Below are positions 17,151 to 26,076 of a stretch of DNA of 64,000 nt, piece after piece. Position numbers and translations under genes: made by a program. Origin of the DNA: Roseomonas aeriglobus (lineage in GTDB: Bacteria; Pseudomonadota; Alphaproteobacteria; Sphingomonadales; Sphingomonadaceae); assembly GCA_016937575.1 (NCBI GenBank), contig JAFHKN010000002.1, positions 1,302,001 through 1,366,000 of the forward strand. The letters are read 5' to 3'. Numbering within the stretch: position 1 is the first letter of the stretch; each line of letters opens with the position of its first letter. The notes beneath the pieces are model-generated. The model saw only the letters and a program-made list of their open reading frames with translations. It did no database searches and was not told the origin of the DNA.

Positions 17151-18352
17151 GAAAGGCCCCCCTCAAGGATTCGCATGATGGTGACCGCTGACAGCCCGGC
17201 GCGTTCGGTCAGGCTGTCGGGGATCAGGAATTCGTCCGCCGAATGGATCGCGCCCCCGCGCGGCCCCATGGTGTCGACGACCGGAACGCCGCAGGCGGCG
17301 ATGTTGTTGCCGTCGCACACCCCGCCGGTCGCGCTCCAGCCGATCGGGATGCCCAGGTCGGCGCCGGTCGCGCGGACGAGGCCGAACAGCCGTTCCGCCT
17401 GTGGGTCGATCGGCTTGGGCGGGCGGTTGAAGCTGCCGTGCACCTCGATTGCGACGGCGTGCTCTGCGGCGACCGCGGCGACCGCTTGCTCGAGATGTGT
17501 GCGCGCGCGCGCTACGTCCGTGGGTAGGGCGGGGCGGAAATTCACGCGAAGGATGGCGAGGTCGGGCACGACGTTGTTCGGCCCGCCGCCGTCGATCCGT
17601 GCCGGATTGACCGACAGGCCGGGGCCGTGAACCGCCTTCAACCGCAGCGCGAGCGCTGCCGCGGCGACGATCGCGTTGCGGCCGTCGTCGGGGTTGCGCC
17701 CGGCGTGCGCGCTTCTACCGCGGACGACCAGCGAGAAATTCCCTGTGCCCGCGCGCGCGCCGGCCAGGCCACCGTCGGCCAAGGCGGGTTCGTAGGTGAG
17801 TGCGGCGACCTTGCCGTGCGCCAGCTCGGCGATAAGCGCGGAGGACGAAAAACTCCCGGTTTCCTCGTCCGAGTTGATCAGCACGTCATAGCCGAAGGCC
17901 CCCGCGCCGGGGCTCCCCTCGACCGCTTCGAGGGCCGCGAGCATGACGGCAAGCCCGCCCTTCATGTCCGCCACGCCCGGGCCGTTGATCCGGCCGTCGG
18001 GCAGTTCGGCGATCGTCTGGAACGGGTGATCGAGCGGATAGACCGTGTCCATGTGGCCGGTGAACAGCATCCGCACCGCCGCGTCGGGACGGACGCGCAG
18101 GACGAGATGGCGGCCGTGCGCGACCGGCTCGGCGCGACCATCGGTGGTAACGCGCTCGGCCGGTGCAGGCTCGACCAGCGTGATCGCGCCGGGCAATGCG
18201 GAGAAAGCGTCCGCCAGCATCCCGGCTACGGTGGCGAGGCCGCGCAAATTCCCGGTGCCGCTGTTCACCGCGCTCCACGCCAGCGTGCGCTCCAGCATCG
18301 GCGAGGCGCCGGCCCGCGCGACGGCGGCGGCTTCGGTGGCGGTCAATGGCAT
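17147..18352 (-). CDS. M20 family metallohydrolase in the ast operon
   Basis: 401-residue M20/carboxypeptidase G2-like zinc hydrolase. Ligand motifs are complete: TGHMDTVYP (H, D), VADMKGG (bridging Asp), SDEETGS (catalytic Glu pair) and the RSAHAG dimerisation-domain motif. It is first in an operon with astA (4-nt overlap) and astB. No astE is seen in the window. An M20 deacylase could plausibly release succinate from succinylglutamate, but that is inference from position; other N-acyl amino acids are possible. No signal peptide. Confidence 0.85.
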   Translation of the reverse strand: MPLTATEAAAVARAGASPMLERTLAWSAVNSGTGNLRGLATVAGMLADAFSALPGAITLVEPAPAERVTTDGRAEPVAHGRHLVLRVRPDAAVRMLFTGHMDTVYPLDHPFQTIAELPDGRINGPGVADMKGGLAVMLAALEAVEGSPGAGAFGYDVLINSDEETGSFSSSALIAELAHGKVAALTYEPALADGGLAGARAGTGNFSLVVRGRSAHAGRNPDDGRNAIVAAAALALRLKAVHGPGLSVNPARIDGGGPNNVVPDLAILRVNFRPALPTDVARARTHLEQAVAAVAAEHAVAIEVHGSFNRPPKPIDPQAERLFGLVRATGADLGIPIGWSATGGVCDGNNIAACGVPVVDTMGPRGGAIHSADEFLIPDSLTERAGLSAVTIMRILEGGLS

Positions 18353-18425
18353 GGCCGCAGTCTAGCCCAGATCAGGGTAGGGACCGCAACCCCTGGTTAC
18401 AAATGTTACCAAATCGGTTCTGGCG

Positions 18426-19355
18426 TCAGAAGGAATAGACCAGCGACGCGCGGCTGGTCGTGTCGGTGTTGACGCGACGCACCGGGGGACGACTTTCATA
18501 GTTGACCGAGTACGACATCGACGCCGACAGCGGGCCGAACAGCTTGGCCGCGAGCGCGGTACGGCTGACCAGCGTCGAGTTCAAGTTTTGGAAATAGGCG
18601 GACGCATCCTGGCTGAGCGTCACGCCACTCGCCAGCCGCCAGTCGAAGTCGAGATTGCCGCGCGCGCCCAGTTCGTTCTCGATTGATTGATCGGTGAACG
18701 CGGTGCGCCGGAACGACGGGCCCAGTTCGACGTCCAGCGTCACGCGCGGCGACCGGATCGCGGTATAACCCGCACCCGCCGATGCCGAATAGCGCGAGAA
18801 ATAGCCGAGGAACTTGTCCGCCTCATATTGCGCGGCGCCATAGGCATAGAGCCGGTCGTTGATCTTGTAGTTGGGCTCATACGCGGCGAGATAATGTTCG
18901 CGCGTGGTGATGCCCACGCTCTCCTGATATTCGGCGAGCAGGCGCAGCTTGTGACGCCACTGAAAGCCCTCGCGCTTGACGTCGGCGGCCAATGTCAGGC
19001 CGACGTTGCTGGTGTTGCCGGTGGTGTAGAAGCCCCCCAGCTCGACGCGCCCGCGCACTAGGTCGAAGAAGCCCGAATCCTGCAGCGTCCTGGTCGCCGC
19101 TGCGCTCCGGGCGTCCTTCCACGCGCCGGCGATCCGGCGGATCGCCTCGGCGCTTTCCGGTGCGGCAGAGGCGGCATATTTGGCGATCGTCTGCACCTCC
19201 GCCTCGCTGCCCGATGTCATCGCCGCATCGAGCATCGCCTTGATCGGATCGGGGATCGAGGCCGGCGTCGCCTGCGCGGGCGTGCTCGTCGGCGCGGGCG
19301 GAGTATCGACGTTCGCGAGCAGCAGCGGCGAGAGGAGGAACAGGGCGGCGCGCAT
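18426..19355 (-). CDS. DUF481 outer membrane beta-barrel protein
   Basis: 309-residue protein with an N-terminal signal peptide (MRAALFLLSPLLLANV), a Pro/Thr/Ala linker, a short helical part, and a C-terminal DUF481 barrel from about residue 110 to the terminal phenylalanine of LVYSF, typical for BamA-recognised barrels. GRVELGGFYTTGNTSNVG opens the domain. Family members are often salt-induced, and their function is unclear. The start at 19355 gives a proper signal peptide. It lies 31 nt downstream of rppH on the same strand. Confidence 0.85.
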   Translation of the reverse strand: MRAALFLLSPLLLANVDTPPAPTSTPAQATPASIPDPIKAMLDAAMTSGSEAEVQTIAKYAASAAPESAEAIRRIAGAWKDARSAAATRTLQDSGFFDLVRGRVELGGFYTTGNTSNVGLTLAADVKREGFQWRHKLRLLAEYQESVGITTREHYLAAYEPNYKINDRLYAYGAAQYEADKFLGYFSRYSASAGAGYTAIRSPRVTLDVELGPSFRRTAFTDQSIENELGARGNLDFDWRLASGVTLSQDASAYFQNLNSTLVSRTALAAKLFGPLSASMSYSVNYESRPPVRRVNTDTTSRASLVYSF

Positions 19356-19386
19356 AGGTCGACCCTTTACCAAAAGCGGGACCGAT

Positions 19387-19878
19387 TTACGGCTTCGGCT
19401 GGGCGTGACGGCGGAGCGGCTCGTCGAAGGCGGCGAGCACCGCTTCATAGAGGGAGCGCTTGAACGGGACGATCATCGCCGGCAACTCCGCGGGGTCGGC
19501 CCACTTCCATGCGCGGAATTCGGGATGCGCGGTCTGGATGTTCACGTCCGCGTCCGCGCCCGAAAAGGCAAACAGGAACCAGCGCTGGCGCTGCCCGCGC
19601 CACTTGCCCTGCCAGAGCTTGCCGATCAATTCCTCGGGCAGATCATACTGCAGTTCCTCCGGCGCCTCGGCGACCAGTGTCAGATGCTCTGGCGCAATTC
19701 CCGTCTCTTCCCCGACTTCGCGGATCGCGGCCTGTAGCGCGTCCTCGCCCGGATCGATCCCGCCCTGCGGCATCTGCCATGCCTCCAGCGTCGAATCGAG
19801 CCGCTGTCCGACGAACACTTTGCCGTCGCGGTTGAGGATCATCACGCCGGCGCAGGGGCGATAGGGCAGGTCGTTCAT
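19387..19878 (-). CDS. rppH: RNA pyrophosphohydrolase
   Basis: 163-residue Nudix enzyme that removes pyrophosphate from the 5' triphosphate of mRNAs and so starts their decay. The N-terminus YRPCAGVMILNRDGKVFVGQR, the following EAWQMPQGGID, and the Nudix core REVGEETGI are the RppH/YgdP signature. It may be co-transcribed with the downstream DUF481 gene. It is divergent from the deacetylase-fold gene. Confidence 0.94.
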   Translation of the reverse strand: MNDLPYRPCAGVMILNRDGKVFVGQRLDSTLEAWQMPQGGIDPGEDALQAAIREVGEETGIAPEHLTLVAEAPEELQYDLPEELIGKLWQGKWRGQRQRWFLFAFSGADADVNIQTAHPEFRAWKWADPAELPAMIVPFKRSLYEAVLAAFDEPLRRHAQPKP

Positions 19879-19926
19879 CGGTGTCTCCGGCTGGCGAGCG
19901 GATCGGTGGGCGCCTACCTAGGCGGC

Positions 19927-20814
19927 GTGATCGCCGTCGTCCATCATCCCGACTATGTCGCGCCCACCTTGCGCGGCTCCGGCCCGACCAAGAATGCTGC
20001 CGTCCGTGACCTGTTGCTGGCCAGCAACGCCGCGCTCGACTGGCATACGCCGGATCCGATGCCGCGTCGCTGGGTGGAGGCGGTGCACGACACCGATTAC
20101 GTGGCGGAGGTCGCCGCGGCACGCGTTCCTGCGGTGAAAGAACGTCGCATCGGTTTCCCAATCACGCCGCTCGTGGCACGGCGCGCCTTCGTGGTGCCCG
20201 GCGGCACCTATCTCGCAGCGCTGCTGGCCGAAGAGCGCGGCTTTGCGGCCAACACCGCGGGCGGGAGCCATCATGCGCTTGCCGACACGGGCGCGGGCTA
20301 TTGCGTGTTCAACGACCTCGCCATCGCCGCGATACGGCTGGCCGAGGAAGGACGACGCGTGCTGATCGTCGACTGCGACGTTCATCAGGGCGACGGCACC
20401 GCCAGTCTGACTGCCGGCCGCACCGATATCGCGACCTATTCGATTCATGCCGAAAAGAACTTTCCCGCGCGAAAAGCGCGATCGACGGTCGATGTCGGCC
20501 TGCCGGACGGTGTGGACGACGACGGGTATATGGCCGAACTCGAAACGACGTTGTTGCCGCTCGTCGCGGACTTCGCGCCCGATCTGATCCTCTATCAGGC
20601 GGGGGTCGATCCCTGGACAGGCGACCGGCTCGGCCGCCTGGCGCTGAGCCGCGAGGGGCTGGTGAGACGCGATCGTTGGATTGCGACACTGGCGCGTGAC
20701 CGCGGCCTTCCGATCGCAAGCGCGCTGGGCGGCGGATATGGCACCGACATGATGGAGGTTGCCGACCGCCACGTCACGTCGATCCTGACGCTTGGCGCGG
20801 TTGCCACGACGTGA
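19927..20814 (+). CDS. Histone deacetylase-fold amidohydrolase
   Basis: About 295 residues of the arginase/deacetylase fold. The catalytic tandem GGSHHA and the zinc site DCDVHQGDGT are intact, as is GGGYG near the end. Bacterial members of this class IV-like group deacetylate small acetylated amines or proteins; the natural substrate here is unknown. The GTG at 19927 is preferred because the family begins at VVHHPDYV and AGGCGG lies upstream; a GTG at 19906 in frame is the alternative. It is divergent from rppH. Confidence 0.87.
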   Translation: MIAVVHHPDYVAPTLRGSGPTKNAAVRDLLLASNAALDWHTPDPMPRRWVEAVHDTDYVAEVAAARVPAVKERRIGFPITPLVARRAFVVPGGTYLAALLAEERGFAANTAGGSHHALADTGAGYCVFNDLAIAAIRLAEEGRRVLIVDCDVHQGDGTASLTAGRTDIATYSIHAEKNFPARKARSTVDVGLPDGVDDDGYMAELETTLLPLVADFAPDLILYQAGVDPWTGDRLGRLALSREGLVRRDRWIATLARDRGLPIASALGGGYGTDMMEVADRHVTSILTLGAVATT

Positions 20815-20822
20815 ACGGGAAT

Positions 20823-20899
20823 TGGCGCGCCCGGAGGGATTCGAACCCCCGACCGAGGAGGTAGAAGCTCCTTGCTCTATCCAGCTGAGCTACGGGCGC
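20823..20899 (-). tRNA. tRNA-Arg (TCT)
   Basis: 77-nt cloverleaf on the minus strand. The acceptor stem GCGCCCG/CGGGCGC is perfect, with discriminator G and an encoded CCA. The anticodon stem AGGAG/CTCCT holds the loop CTTCTAC, giving anticodon TCT. The T-arm has the standard GTTCGAATC loop. Confidence 0.96.
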
Positions 20900-20957
20900 G
20901 CACGTGGACGCGTTAGCGCGGATTGATCGGTCGCGAAACGGGGATCATAAGGCCGGC

Positions 20958-21704
20958 ATGGATCAGGGTGGGGATCAGCCGCAGCGCGTCAGTGCGCGTG
21001 AAGTGAGGCGCGGGGACTTCCGCTATTTCGACATCGTCATGGTCGCGTTCGTCGTGATCCTGCTGTTGTCGAACCTGATCGGTGCATCGAAGCGTGCAGA
21101 ACTGGACCTGCCCGTTATCGGCATGTGGTCGTTCGGGGCGGGCGTTTTCTTCTTCCCGGTCAGCTACATCGTCGGCGACGTCCTGACCGAGGTCTACGGT
21201 TACGCCCGCGCGCGACGCGTCATCTGGATGGGGTTCGGCGCGCTCGTCTTCATGGCATTCATGGCCTGGGTCATCGTCTCGCTGCCGCCCGCGCGCAGCT
21301 GGCCGGGGCAGGCGGCGTATGAGTCGGTCTTCGGCAACACATGGCGAATCGTCGGCGCGTCCATGACCGCGTTCTGGGCAGGCGAATTTGCCAACAGCGT
21401 CGTGCTCGCGCGGATGAAGGTACTGACCAGGGGGCGGTATCTTTGGATGCGCACGATCGGGTCGACGATCGTCGGACAGGGGCTCGACAGTCTGCTGTTC
21501 TATCCGCTCGCCTTTGCCGGGACGGCCGGGTGGACGACCGACGCGATCATCCAGGTCGTCCTGAGCCAGTTCTTCCTGAAGACCGCATGGGAGGCGCTTC
21601 TGACGCCGTTCACCTATGCTGTGGTCAACTTCCTAAAGCGGCGCGAGGGCATCGACGTGTTCGACGACACGACCGACTTCACGCCGTTCAAGGCGAAGGT
21701 GTGA
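20958..21704 (+). CDS. yhhQ: Queuosine precursor transporter
   Basis: 248-residue inner-membrane protein of the YhhQ (VUT) family, which imports 7-cyano- or 7-aminomethyl-7-deazaguanine for queuosine tRNA modification. About six membrane segments are visible. The family motifs are VSYIVGDVLTEVYGY, FWAGEFANSVVLARMK and RTIGSTIVGQGLDSLLFY. The start at 20958 follows AAGG. It ends inside the convergent GFA gene (17-bp overlap). Confidence 0.93.
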   Translation: MDQGGDQPQRVSAREVRRGDFRYFDIVMVAFVVILLLSNLIGASKRAELDLPVIGMWSFGAGVFFFPVSYIVGDVLTEVYGYARARRVIWMGFGALVFMAFMAWVIVSLPPARSWPGQAAYESVFGNTWRIVGASMTAFWAGEFANSVVLARMKVLTRGRYLWMRTIGSTIVGQGLDSLLFYPLAFAGTAGWTTDAIIQVVLSQFFLKTAWEALLTPFTYAVVNFLKRREGIDVFDDTTDFTPFKAKV

Positions 21705-22125
21705 CGGGTGCAGGTGGCTGCCCGGCGAGCGACGGCTTGCTATGGTCTATCGGTGCCCATGCCGGGGCGGCTTCCGTCCAGATCGTGATTTCCGGCGGGT
21801 AAAGGTTCGGATCGTCTAGCGTTCCTATCCGCAGAACATAAAGATGTTCGCGTACTTCCGCATAGCCTCCAACAGGCGTGCCGCACGTTGGGCAGAATTG
21901 ACGATGCAGGACGTTGCCCGAGTCCGCGACCGAGGAATAGCTGCTCAACGCCCCCTCGATCTGCAATGCAGCGCGGGGAACGATGATATTCGCTGTGGCG
22001 CTGCCCGCGCCAAGGTACTGGCATAGTCGGCACCAGCATTGACGGGTCGTAACGGGCTTGGCGGTCAGAATGTAGCGGACGGCGCCGCACAGACAGCCGC
22101 CGGTGACGGCCGCCGCGCCCGTCAT
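21688..22125 (-). CDS. GFA family (CENP-V-like) zinc protein
   Basis: 145-residue protein with the GFA zinc fold: [10 protein letters not shown] near residue 10, CWCRLCQ near 31 and FCPTCGTPV near 78 supply the paired cysteine sites. The family includes glutathione-dependent formaldehyde-activating enzymes, but most members have no tested role. Its ATG overlaps the purQ stop (ATGA), so it is translated with purine genes although no purine role is known. The 3' end overlaps yhhQ. Confidence 0.87.
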   Translation of the reverse strand: MTGAAAVTGGCLCGAVRYILTAKPVTTRQCWCRLCQYLGAGSATANIIVPRAALQIEGALSSYSSVADSGNVLHRQFCPTCGTPVGGYAEVREHLYVLRIGTLDDPNLYPPEITIWTEAAPAWAPIDHSKPSLAGQPPAPVTPSP

Positions 22126-22790
22126 GCGTTGACCGCGGCCAGCAGCCCTTCGAACATCCGGCGCCCATCGGCGCCGCCATGCGCGGCTTCGATCTTGCGT
22201 TCGGGGTGCGGCATCATACCAAGCACATTGCCGGCCGCATTCAGAATGCCGGCGATGTTGCGGGCCGAGCCGTTGACGTTTTCGTCATAGCGGAATGCGA
22301 CACGACCTTCGCCTTCGAGGCGATCGAGCGTCTCGGTGTCGGCGAAGTAATTGCCGTCGTGATGCGCGACCGGCACCGACAGCGTTTCGCCATTCGTATA
22401 CTGGCTGGTGAAGATACTCTGGCTGTTCTCCACCGTGAGCGCCACGTCGCGGCAGACGAAGTCGAGCCCGGCATTGCGCATCAACGCGCCGGGCAGCAGC
22501 CCGCTTTCGGTCAGCACCTGGAAGCCGTTGCAGACGCCCAGCACCGGTACGCCGCGCTCGGCCGCCTTGATGACCGCGCCCATCACCGGCGAGCGCGCGG
22601 CGATCGCGCCGCAGCGCAGATAGTCGCCGTAGGAAAAGCCGCCGGGGATCGCGATCAGGTCGAGGCCCTCGGGCAAGTCGCTGTCGCCGTGCCACACCAT
22701 GTGCGGCGCGCGACCGGTCACCTCGCGAATGGCCGTCGCCAGATCGCGGTCGCAGTTCGAGCCCGGAAAGACGACGACCGCCGCGCTCAT
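22122..22790 (-). CDS. purQ: Phosphoribosylformylglycinamidine synthase subunit PurQ
   Basis: 222-residue class I glutamine amidotransferase subunit that supplies ammonia to PurL in the fourth purine step. The catalytic Cys sits in GVCNGFQ near residue 87 and the His-Glu pair in MMPHPER near residue 197. The N-terminus [13 protein letters not shown] is typical. The start at 22790 overlaps the purS stop (ATGA). purL is not in the window. Confidence 0.96.
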   Translation of the reverse strand: MSAAVVVFPGSNCDRDLATAIREVTGRAPHMVWHGDSDLPEGLDLIAIPGGFSYGDYLRCGAIAARSPVMGAVIKAAERGVPVLGVCNGFQVLTESGLLPGALMRNAGLDFVCRDVALTVENSQSIFTSQYTNGETLSVPVAHHDGNYFADTETLDRLEGEGRVAFRYDENVNGSARNIAGILNAAGNVLGMMPHPERKIEAAHGGADGRRMFEGLLAAVNA

Positions 22791-23020
22791 GCGCCGCGCT
22801 CGATGCGATAGTTTTCGATGACCGTATTCGCCAGCAGCTTGCGGCACATATCGTCGATCGCCGCGTCGCTGGTGTCGTCGGCGACGTCGAGCTCGAAGAT
22901 CTTGCCTGCGCGAACCTCGCCTACGCCGTCGAAACCGAGGCTGCCGAGCGCATGTTCGATCGCCTTGCCCTGCGGATCGAGCACGCCGGGCTTGAGCGTC
23001 ACGACGATGCGAAGTTTCAT
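22787..23020 (-). CDS. purS: Phosphoribosylformylglycinamidine synthase subunit PurS
   Basis: 77-residue small subunit of the three-part FGAM synthase that docks PurQ to PurL. It shows the family pattern [35 protein letters not shown] and a C-terminal [12 protein letters not shown]. It is coupled to purQ by a 4-nt overlap. An ATG at 23020 with an upstream AGGTTC purine stretch marks the start. Confidence 0.96.
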   Translation of the reverse strand: MKLRIVVTLKPGVLDPQGKAIEHALGSLGFDGVGEVRAGKIFELDVADDTSDAAIDDMCRKLLANTVIENYRIERGA

Positions 23021-23168
23021 CTGAACCTGGTTCCCCGGGCTGGTTGGGTTGGATGGCCGCGCCTATGCCCCCATGGGCGACGAGGGGCAAGGCTTCATCC
23101 CTCGTTTACGTTTTCGGAACACTTTCGGGCCGGCGGCGCATGTTGCGCGGGCGGGTGGAGTGGACACG

Positions 23169-23312
23169 ATGGCGTATCTGGTGATGGTGATGTTCGTCGC
23201 GCTCGTAGGTTTCGGGCGGGACTATTTCCACTGGTCGGGGACGAATGTGGAATTAGCGCTGTTCGCGACGTTCGTGTTCGGCGTGATTTGCGGGTTCAAG
23301 GTCAAGGGGTAG
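23169..23312 (+). CDS. Small membrane protein, hypothetical
   Basis: 47-residue protein that is nearly all hydrophobic: one segment MAYLVMVMFVALVGF, a short polar loop RDYFHWSGTNVE, and a second segment LALFATFVFGVICGF, ending KVKG. A GGTGGAG ribosome site lies at good distance before the ATG at 23169. It sits between purS and purC on the opposite strand. No family is recognised. The open frame continues upstream, but that part has no membrane or family signal. Confidence 0.5.
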   Translation: MAYLVMVMFVALVGFGRDYFHWSGTNVELALFATFVFGVICGFKVKG

Positions 23313-23384
23313 AAGGCGCTACACCGTCGGACGACCCGGCGGGGCGGCGACCTGCCGTCGCTAAATCGCGCCCCACCCGATCTC

Positions 23385-24167
23385 TTATTTTCCGCGCCGC
23401 TTCCGATGGCTTTCCATGTCGAGCACGGCGGAGTCGCCTTCGCCCTCGGGCAGCAGGCCCAGGCGGCGGGCGACTTCCTGATATGCTTCGACCTCGCCGC
23501 CGAGATCGCGGCGGAAGCGGTCCTTGTCGAGCTTTTCGCCCGAGGTCATGTCCCACAGACGGCAGCCGTCCGGGCTGATTTCGTCGGCCAGAATGATCCG
23601 GCCATAGTCATTGTCCCAGATCCGGCCGAACTCGAGCTTGAAGTCGACCAGGCGGATGCCGATTCCGGCGAACAGGCCGGTCAGGAAATCGTTCACGCGG
23701 ATGGCCATGTCGGCCATGTCGTGCAGTTCGTCCTGACTGGCCCAGCCGAAGCACAGGACATGCTCTTCGGAGATCATCGGATCGCCGAGCGCGTCGTCCT
23801 TGTAATAATATTCGATTATCGTGCGCGGCAGCGGCGTGCCTTCTTCGATTCCCAGGCGCTTGCTGAGCGAGCCGGCGGCAACATTGCGCACGACGACCTC
23901 GATCGGCACGATTTCCACCTGGCGAATGAGTTGTTCGCGCATGTTGAGACGGCGAATGAAGTGCGTCGGGATGCCGATCGCGCCGAGCAACGTGAATACA
24001 TGCTCGGAGATACGATTGTTCAGCACGCCCTTGCCGCTGATCGTGCCCTTTTTCTGGGCGTTGAAGGCGGTCGCATCATCCTTGAAATACTGGATCAGCG
24101 TGCCGGGTTCGGGACCCTCGTACAGGATCTTTGCCTTGCCTTCGTAGATCTGGCGGCGACGGGCCAT
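23385..24167 (-). CDS. purC: Phosphoribosylaminoimidazole-succinocarboxamide synthase
   Basis: 260-residue SAICAR synthetase joining aspartate to CAIR in purine synthesis. Diagnostic segments are the [12 protein letters not shown] start, [17 protein letters not shown], and [10 protein letters not shown] followed by [14 protein letters not shown]. The start at 24167 is preceded by GAAGGA. It is separated from purS by about 360 bp that include the small membrane protein gene on the other strand. The 245 bp upstream are shared with a divergent SDR gene. Confidence 0.96.
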   Translation of the reverse strand: MARRRQIYEGKAKILYEGPEPGTLIQYFKDDATAFNAQKKGTISGKGVLNNRISEHVFTLLGAIGIPTHFIRRLNMREQLIRQVEIVPIEVVVRNVAAGSLSKRLGIEEGTPLPRTIIEYYYKDDALGDPMISEEHVLCFGWASQDELHDMADMAIRVNDFLTGLFAGIGIRLVDFKLEFGRIWDNDYGRIILADEISPDGCRLWDMTSGEKLDKDRFRRDLGGEVEAYQEVARRLGLLPEGEGDSAVLDMESHRKRRGK

Positions 24168-24412
24168 CGACAGTCCTTCAAATGCGTGCGCCCCGGCGGC
24201 GGGTGCAGCCGGGGCGGGATTGGCCGCGCCTATATCGGACGCGGGAGGCGGGTGCAATCGGCCGGGCAGCGTCCGCCTGTCCCACCGGTCGTCCGGAACC
24301 GGTCTCGCTGCGGGATGGTTCTGGCGTAAGTGGCGGAATTTGGCGGTAAAGTCCTGCCGCACCGGGAGCCTATCGAAATGCCTGATTTTACGTGCGCAGA
24401 TTGCACCCGCAG

Positions 24413-25399
24413 ATGACAAACCCTCGAATGAAGCCGCTCGCGGACCAGGTGATGGTCATAACCGGCGCGAGTTCGGGAATCGGCCTGGTAACCGCACGCA
24501 TGGCGGCTGCCTGCGGCGCGCGGGTCATGCTGGTATCGCGTGACGCCGAGACGCTTGCACGGATTGCGTCTGAATTGGGCGAGCGTGCGGCGTTTGCCGT
24601 GGCCGATGTCGGTGACTGCAAGGCGGTGGAAGCCGCCGCACAGGCTGCGATCGAACGGTTCGGCCGGATCGACAGCTGGGTGAACGTTGCCGGTGTCACG
24701 ATCTATGCCAAGCTGCTCGACACGCCGATGGACGAGCACGAACGCTTGTTTCGGACCAATTATTTCGGCGTTGTCCACGGCGCACTCGCGGCGATCCCAC
24801 GATTGCGGAGGCAGGGCGGGGCGTTGATTACGGTCGGGTCGATCGTGGCCGATGTGCCGACGCCGGTGATGGGCGCCTATGCCGCGTCGAAACATGCGGT
24901 GAAAGGCTATATCGAATCCTTGCGGATCGAGGTGACCGGCGACGGGCTGCCGGTCGCGATCACGCTGATCAAGCCGTCGGGGATCGACACGCCGATCGCC
25001 GACCACGCCGCCAACCACCTCGACGGCGCCGCGCTGCTGCCGCCGCCGGTCTATGATCCGGTGTTGGTAGCGGAGGCCATCCTGGATGCTGCGGTTCACC
25101 CGCGGCGCGACGTGACTGTCGGTGGCGTGGGGCGTGCCGAAGTGCTTGCGGCGAACCATTTTCCCTGGGTGCTCGACTGGTTCGGCGGTGCGCTGGGTCG
25201 CGTGCTACGCGATCCGTCGCGGGACCCGTCGCCAGGCGACAATCTCGACCGCCCCTTGCGCAACGGTCTCGAGCGGTCGGCCGATCAGAGCGGGCGTCGG
25301 GTCAGCCTGTATCGGCACCGCGGCGCACTGGCGATCGGCGCGGTCGTCGCCGCCGGCATTATCGTCGCGCTGCGCCGGCGGCCAATGAGCGAAAGGTGA
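24413..25399 (+). CDS. SDR family oxidoreductase with C-terminal membrane anchor
   Basis: 328-residue short-chain dehydrogenase. The NAD(P)-binding TGASSGIG lies near residue 19 and the catalytic YAASK near residue 158. The classical SDR ends near 250. The extra part includes SRDPSPGDN and, near the end, a hydrophobic stretch [17 protein letters not shown] followed by RRR, which may anchor it in the membrane. Substrate is unknown. The ATG at 24428 is an alternative start. The 3' end overlaps the convergent AlkB-like gene by 41 bp. Confidence 0.85.
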   Translation: MTNPRMKPLADQVMVITGASSGIGLVTARMAAACGARVMLVSRDAETLARIASELGERAAFAVADVGDCKAVEAAAQAAIERFGRIDSWVNVAGVTIYAKLLDTPMDEHERLFRTNYFGVVHGALAAIPRLRRQGGALITVGSIVADVPTPVMGAYAASKHAVKGYIESLRIEVTGDGLPVAITLIKPSGIDTPIADHAANHLDGAALLPPPVYDPVLVAEAILDAAVHPRRDVTVGGVGRAEVLAANHFPWVLDWFGGALGRVLRDPSRDPSPGDNLDRPLRNGLERSADQSGRRVSLYRHRGALAIGAVVAAGIIVALRRRPMSER

Positions 25400-25937
25400 T
25401 CGACCAGCGCGGCACGTCCATCGGGGCGATGCTGTGTTCCCAATTGTGACGGACGTCGCCCGACAGATGATAGACGGACCGCGGCGCTAGCGGCGCGGAC
25501 GCCCGAGCGAAGCGTTTGCCATCCCGTTTCCGCAGGCGCAGCGTGGCCGGGGCGCCGAGCGAGATGCCGACGACATGCTCGAATACCGGCCGGTCGCGAT
25601 GCCAGCCGATCCCGGCGCCGGGATCGTAGCGAATAAGGAGCGCCTGAACGAGATCGTCCTCGGCCAGACCGGCGAAAGCCGCGGCGCGGACTCGGACGGC
25701 TGTCAACCAATCCGGCATGGGGTCGGTCGGCGCGAAGCTGCCGGTCGCGAAGTCGTAGGACCAGCCGTAGGACGCGGTCAGTCGCTTGCCCGTCCATTGC
25801 TGGAAACGAAACGGCGTGAGTGGCGCCGCGTCGATGCCGGTAATGAGTTCGGCTTCTTCGGCGGGTGAGATCAGGTCGGGGACGTGGGCGAAGCCGGGGA
25901 CGATCGGCGGCGCGAAAAGATCGAATTGAGACGCCAT
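25359..25937 (-). CDS. AlkB-like alpha-ketoglutarate-dependent dioxygenase
   Basis: 192-residue Fe(II)/2-oxoglutarate dioxygenase. The iron ligands appear in GIGWHRDRP (HxD) and in HNWEHSI, and the 2-oxoglutarate-binding arginines in PRWSITFR. Length and the N-terminal loop YGWSYDF fit the AlkB family that removes alkyl groups from DNA or RNA bases. It could act in repair or tRNA modification. The start at 25937 (MASQFD) was chosen by family fit; there is no strong ribosome site. No Ada-type regulator is adjacent. Confidence 0.87.
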   Translation of the reverse strand: MASQFDLFAPPIVPGFAHVPDLISPAEEAELITGIDAAPLTPFRFQQWTGKRLTASYGWSYDFATGSFAPTDPMPDWLTAVRVRAAAFAGLAEDDLVQALLIRYDPGAGIGWHRDRPVFEHVVGISLGAPATLRLRKRDGKRFARASAPLAPRSVYHLSGDVRHNWEHSIAPMDVPRWSITFRSLAAGAARR

Positions 25938-26048
25938 CTGAGGGATATAGGTGCCATCGAGCGGAAGACCATCGTACCTCGGCAAAGGTCGGGGCCAAGC
26001 TCCTCCAACCCATCGACGCCGCGCAACACAAGCGGTCCTCAGCCTGGA

Positions 26049-26066
26049 CCCCGGCCTTCGCCGGGG
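26049..26066. repeat. Short intergenic palindrome, REP-like
   Basis: A 7-bp perfect stem (CCCCGGC / GCCGGGG) with a CTTC loop lies about 10 nt past the cysH stop. The loop and GC core match the element at 6203. It lacks a T-run but could still end the cys transcript. Confidence 0.6.
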
Positions 26067-26076
26067 CGCTAAGACA

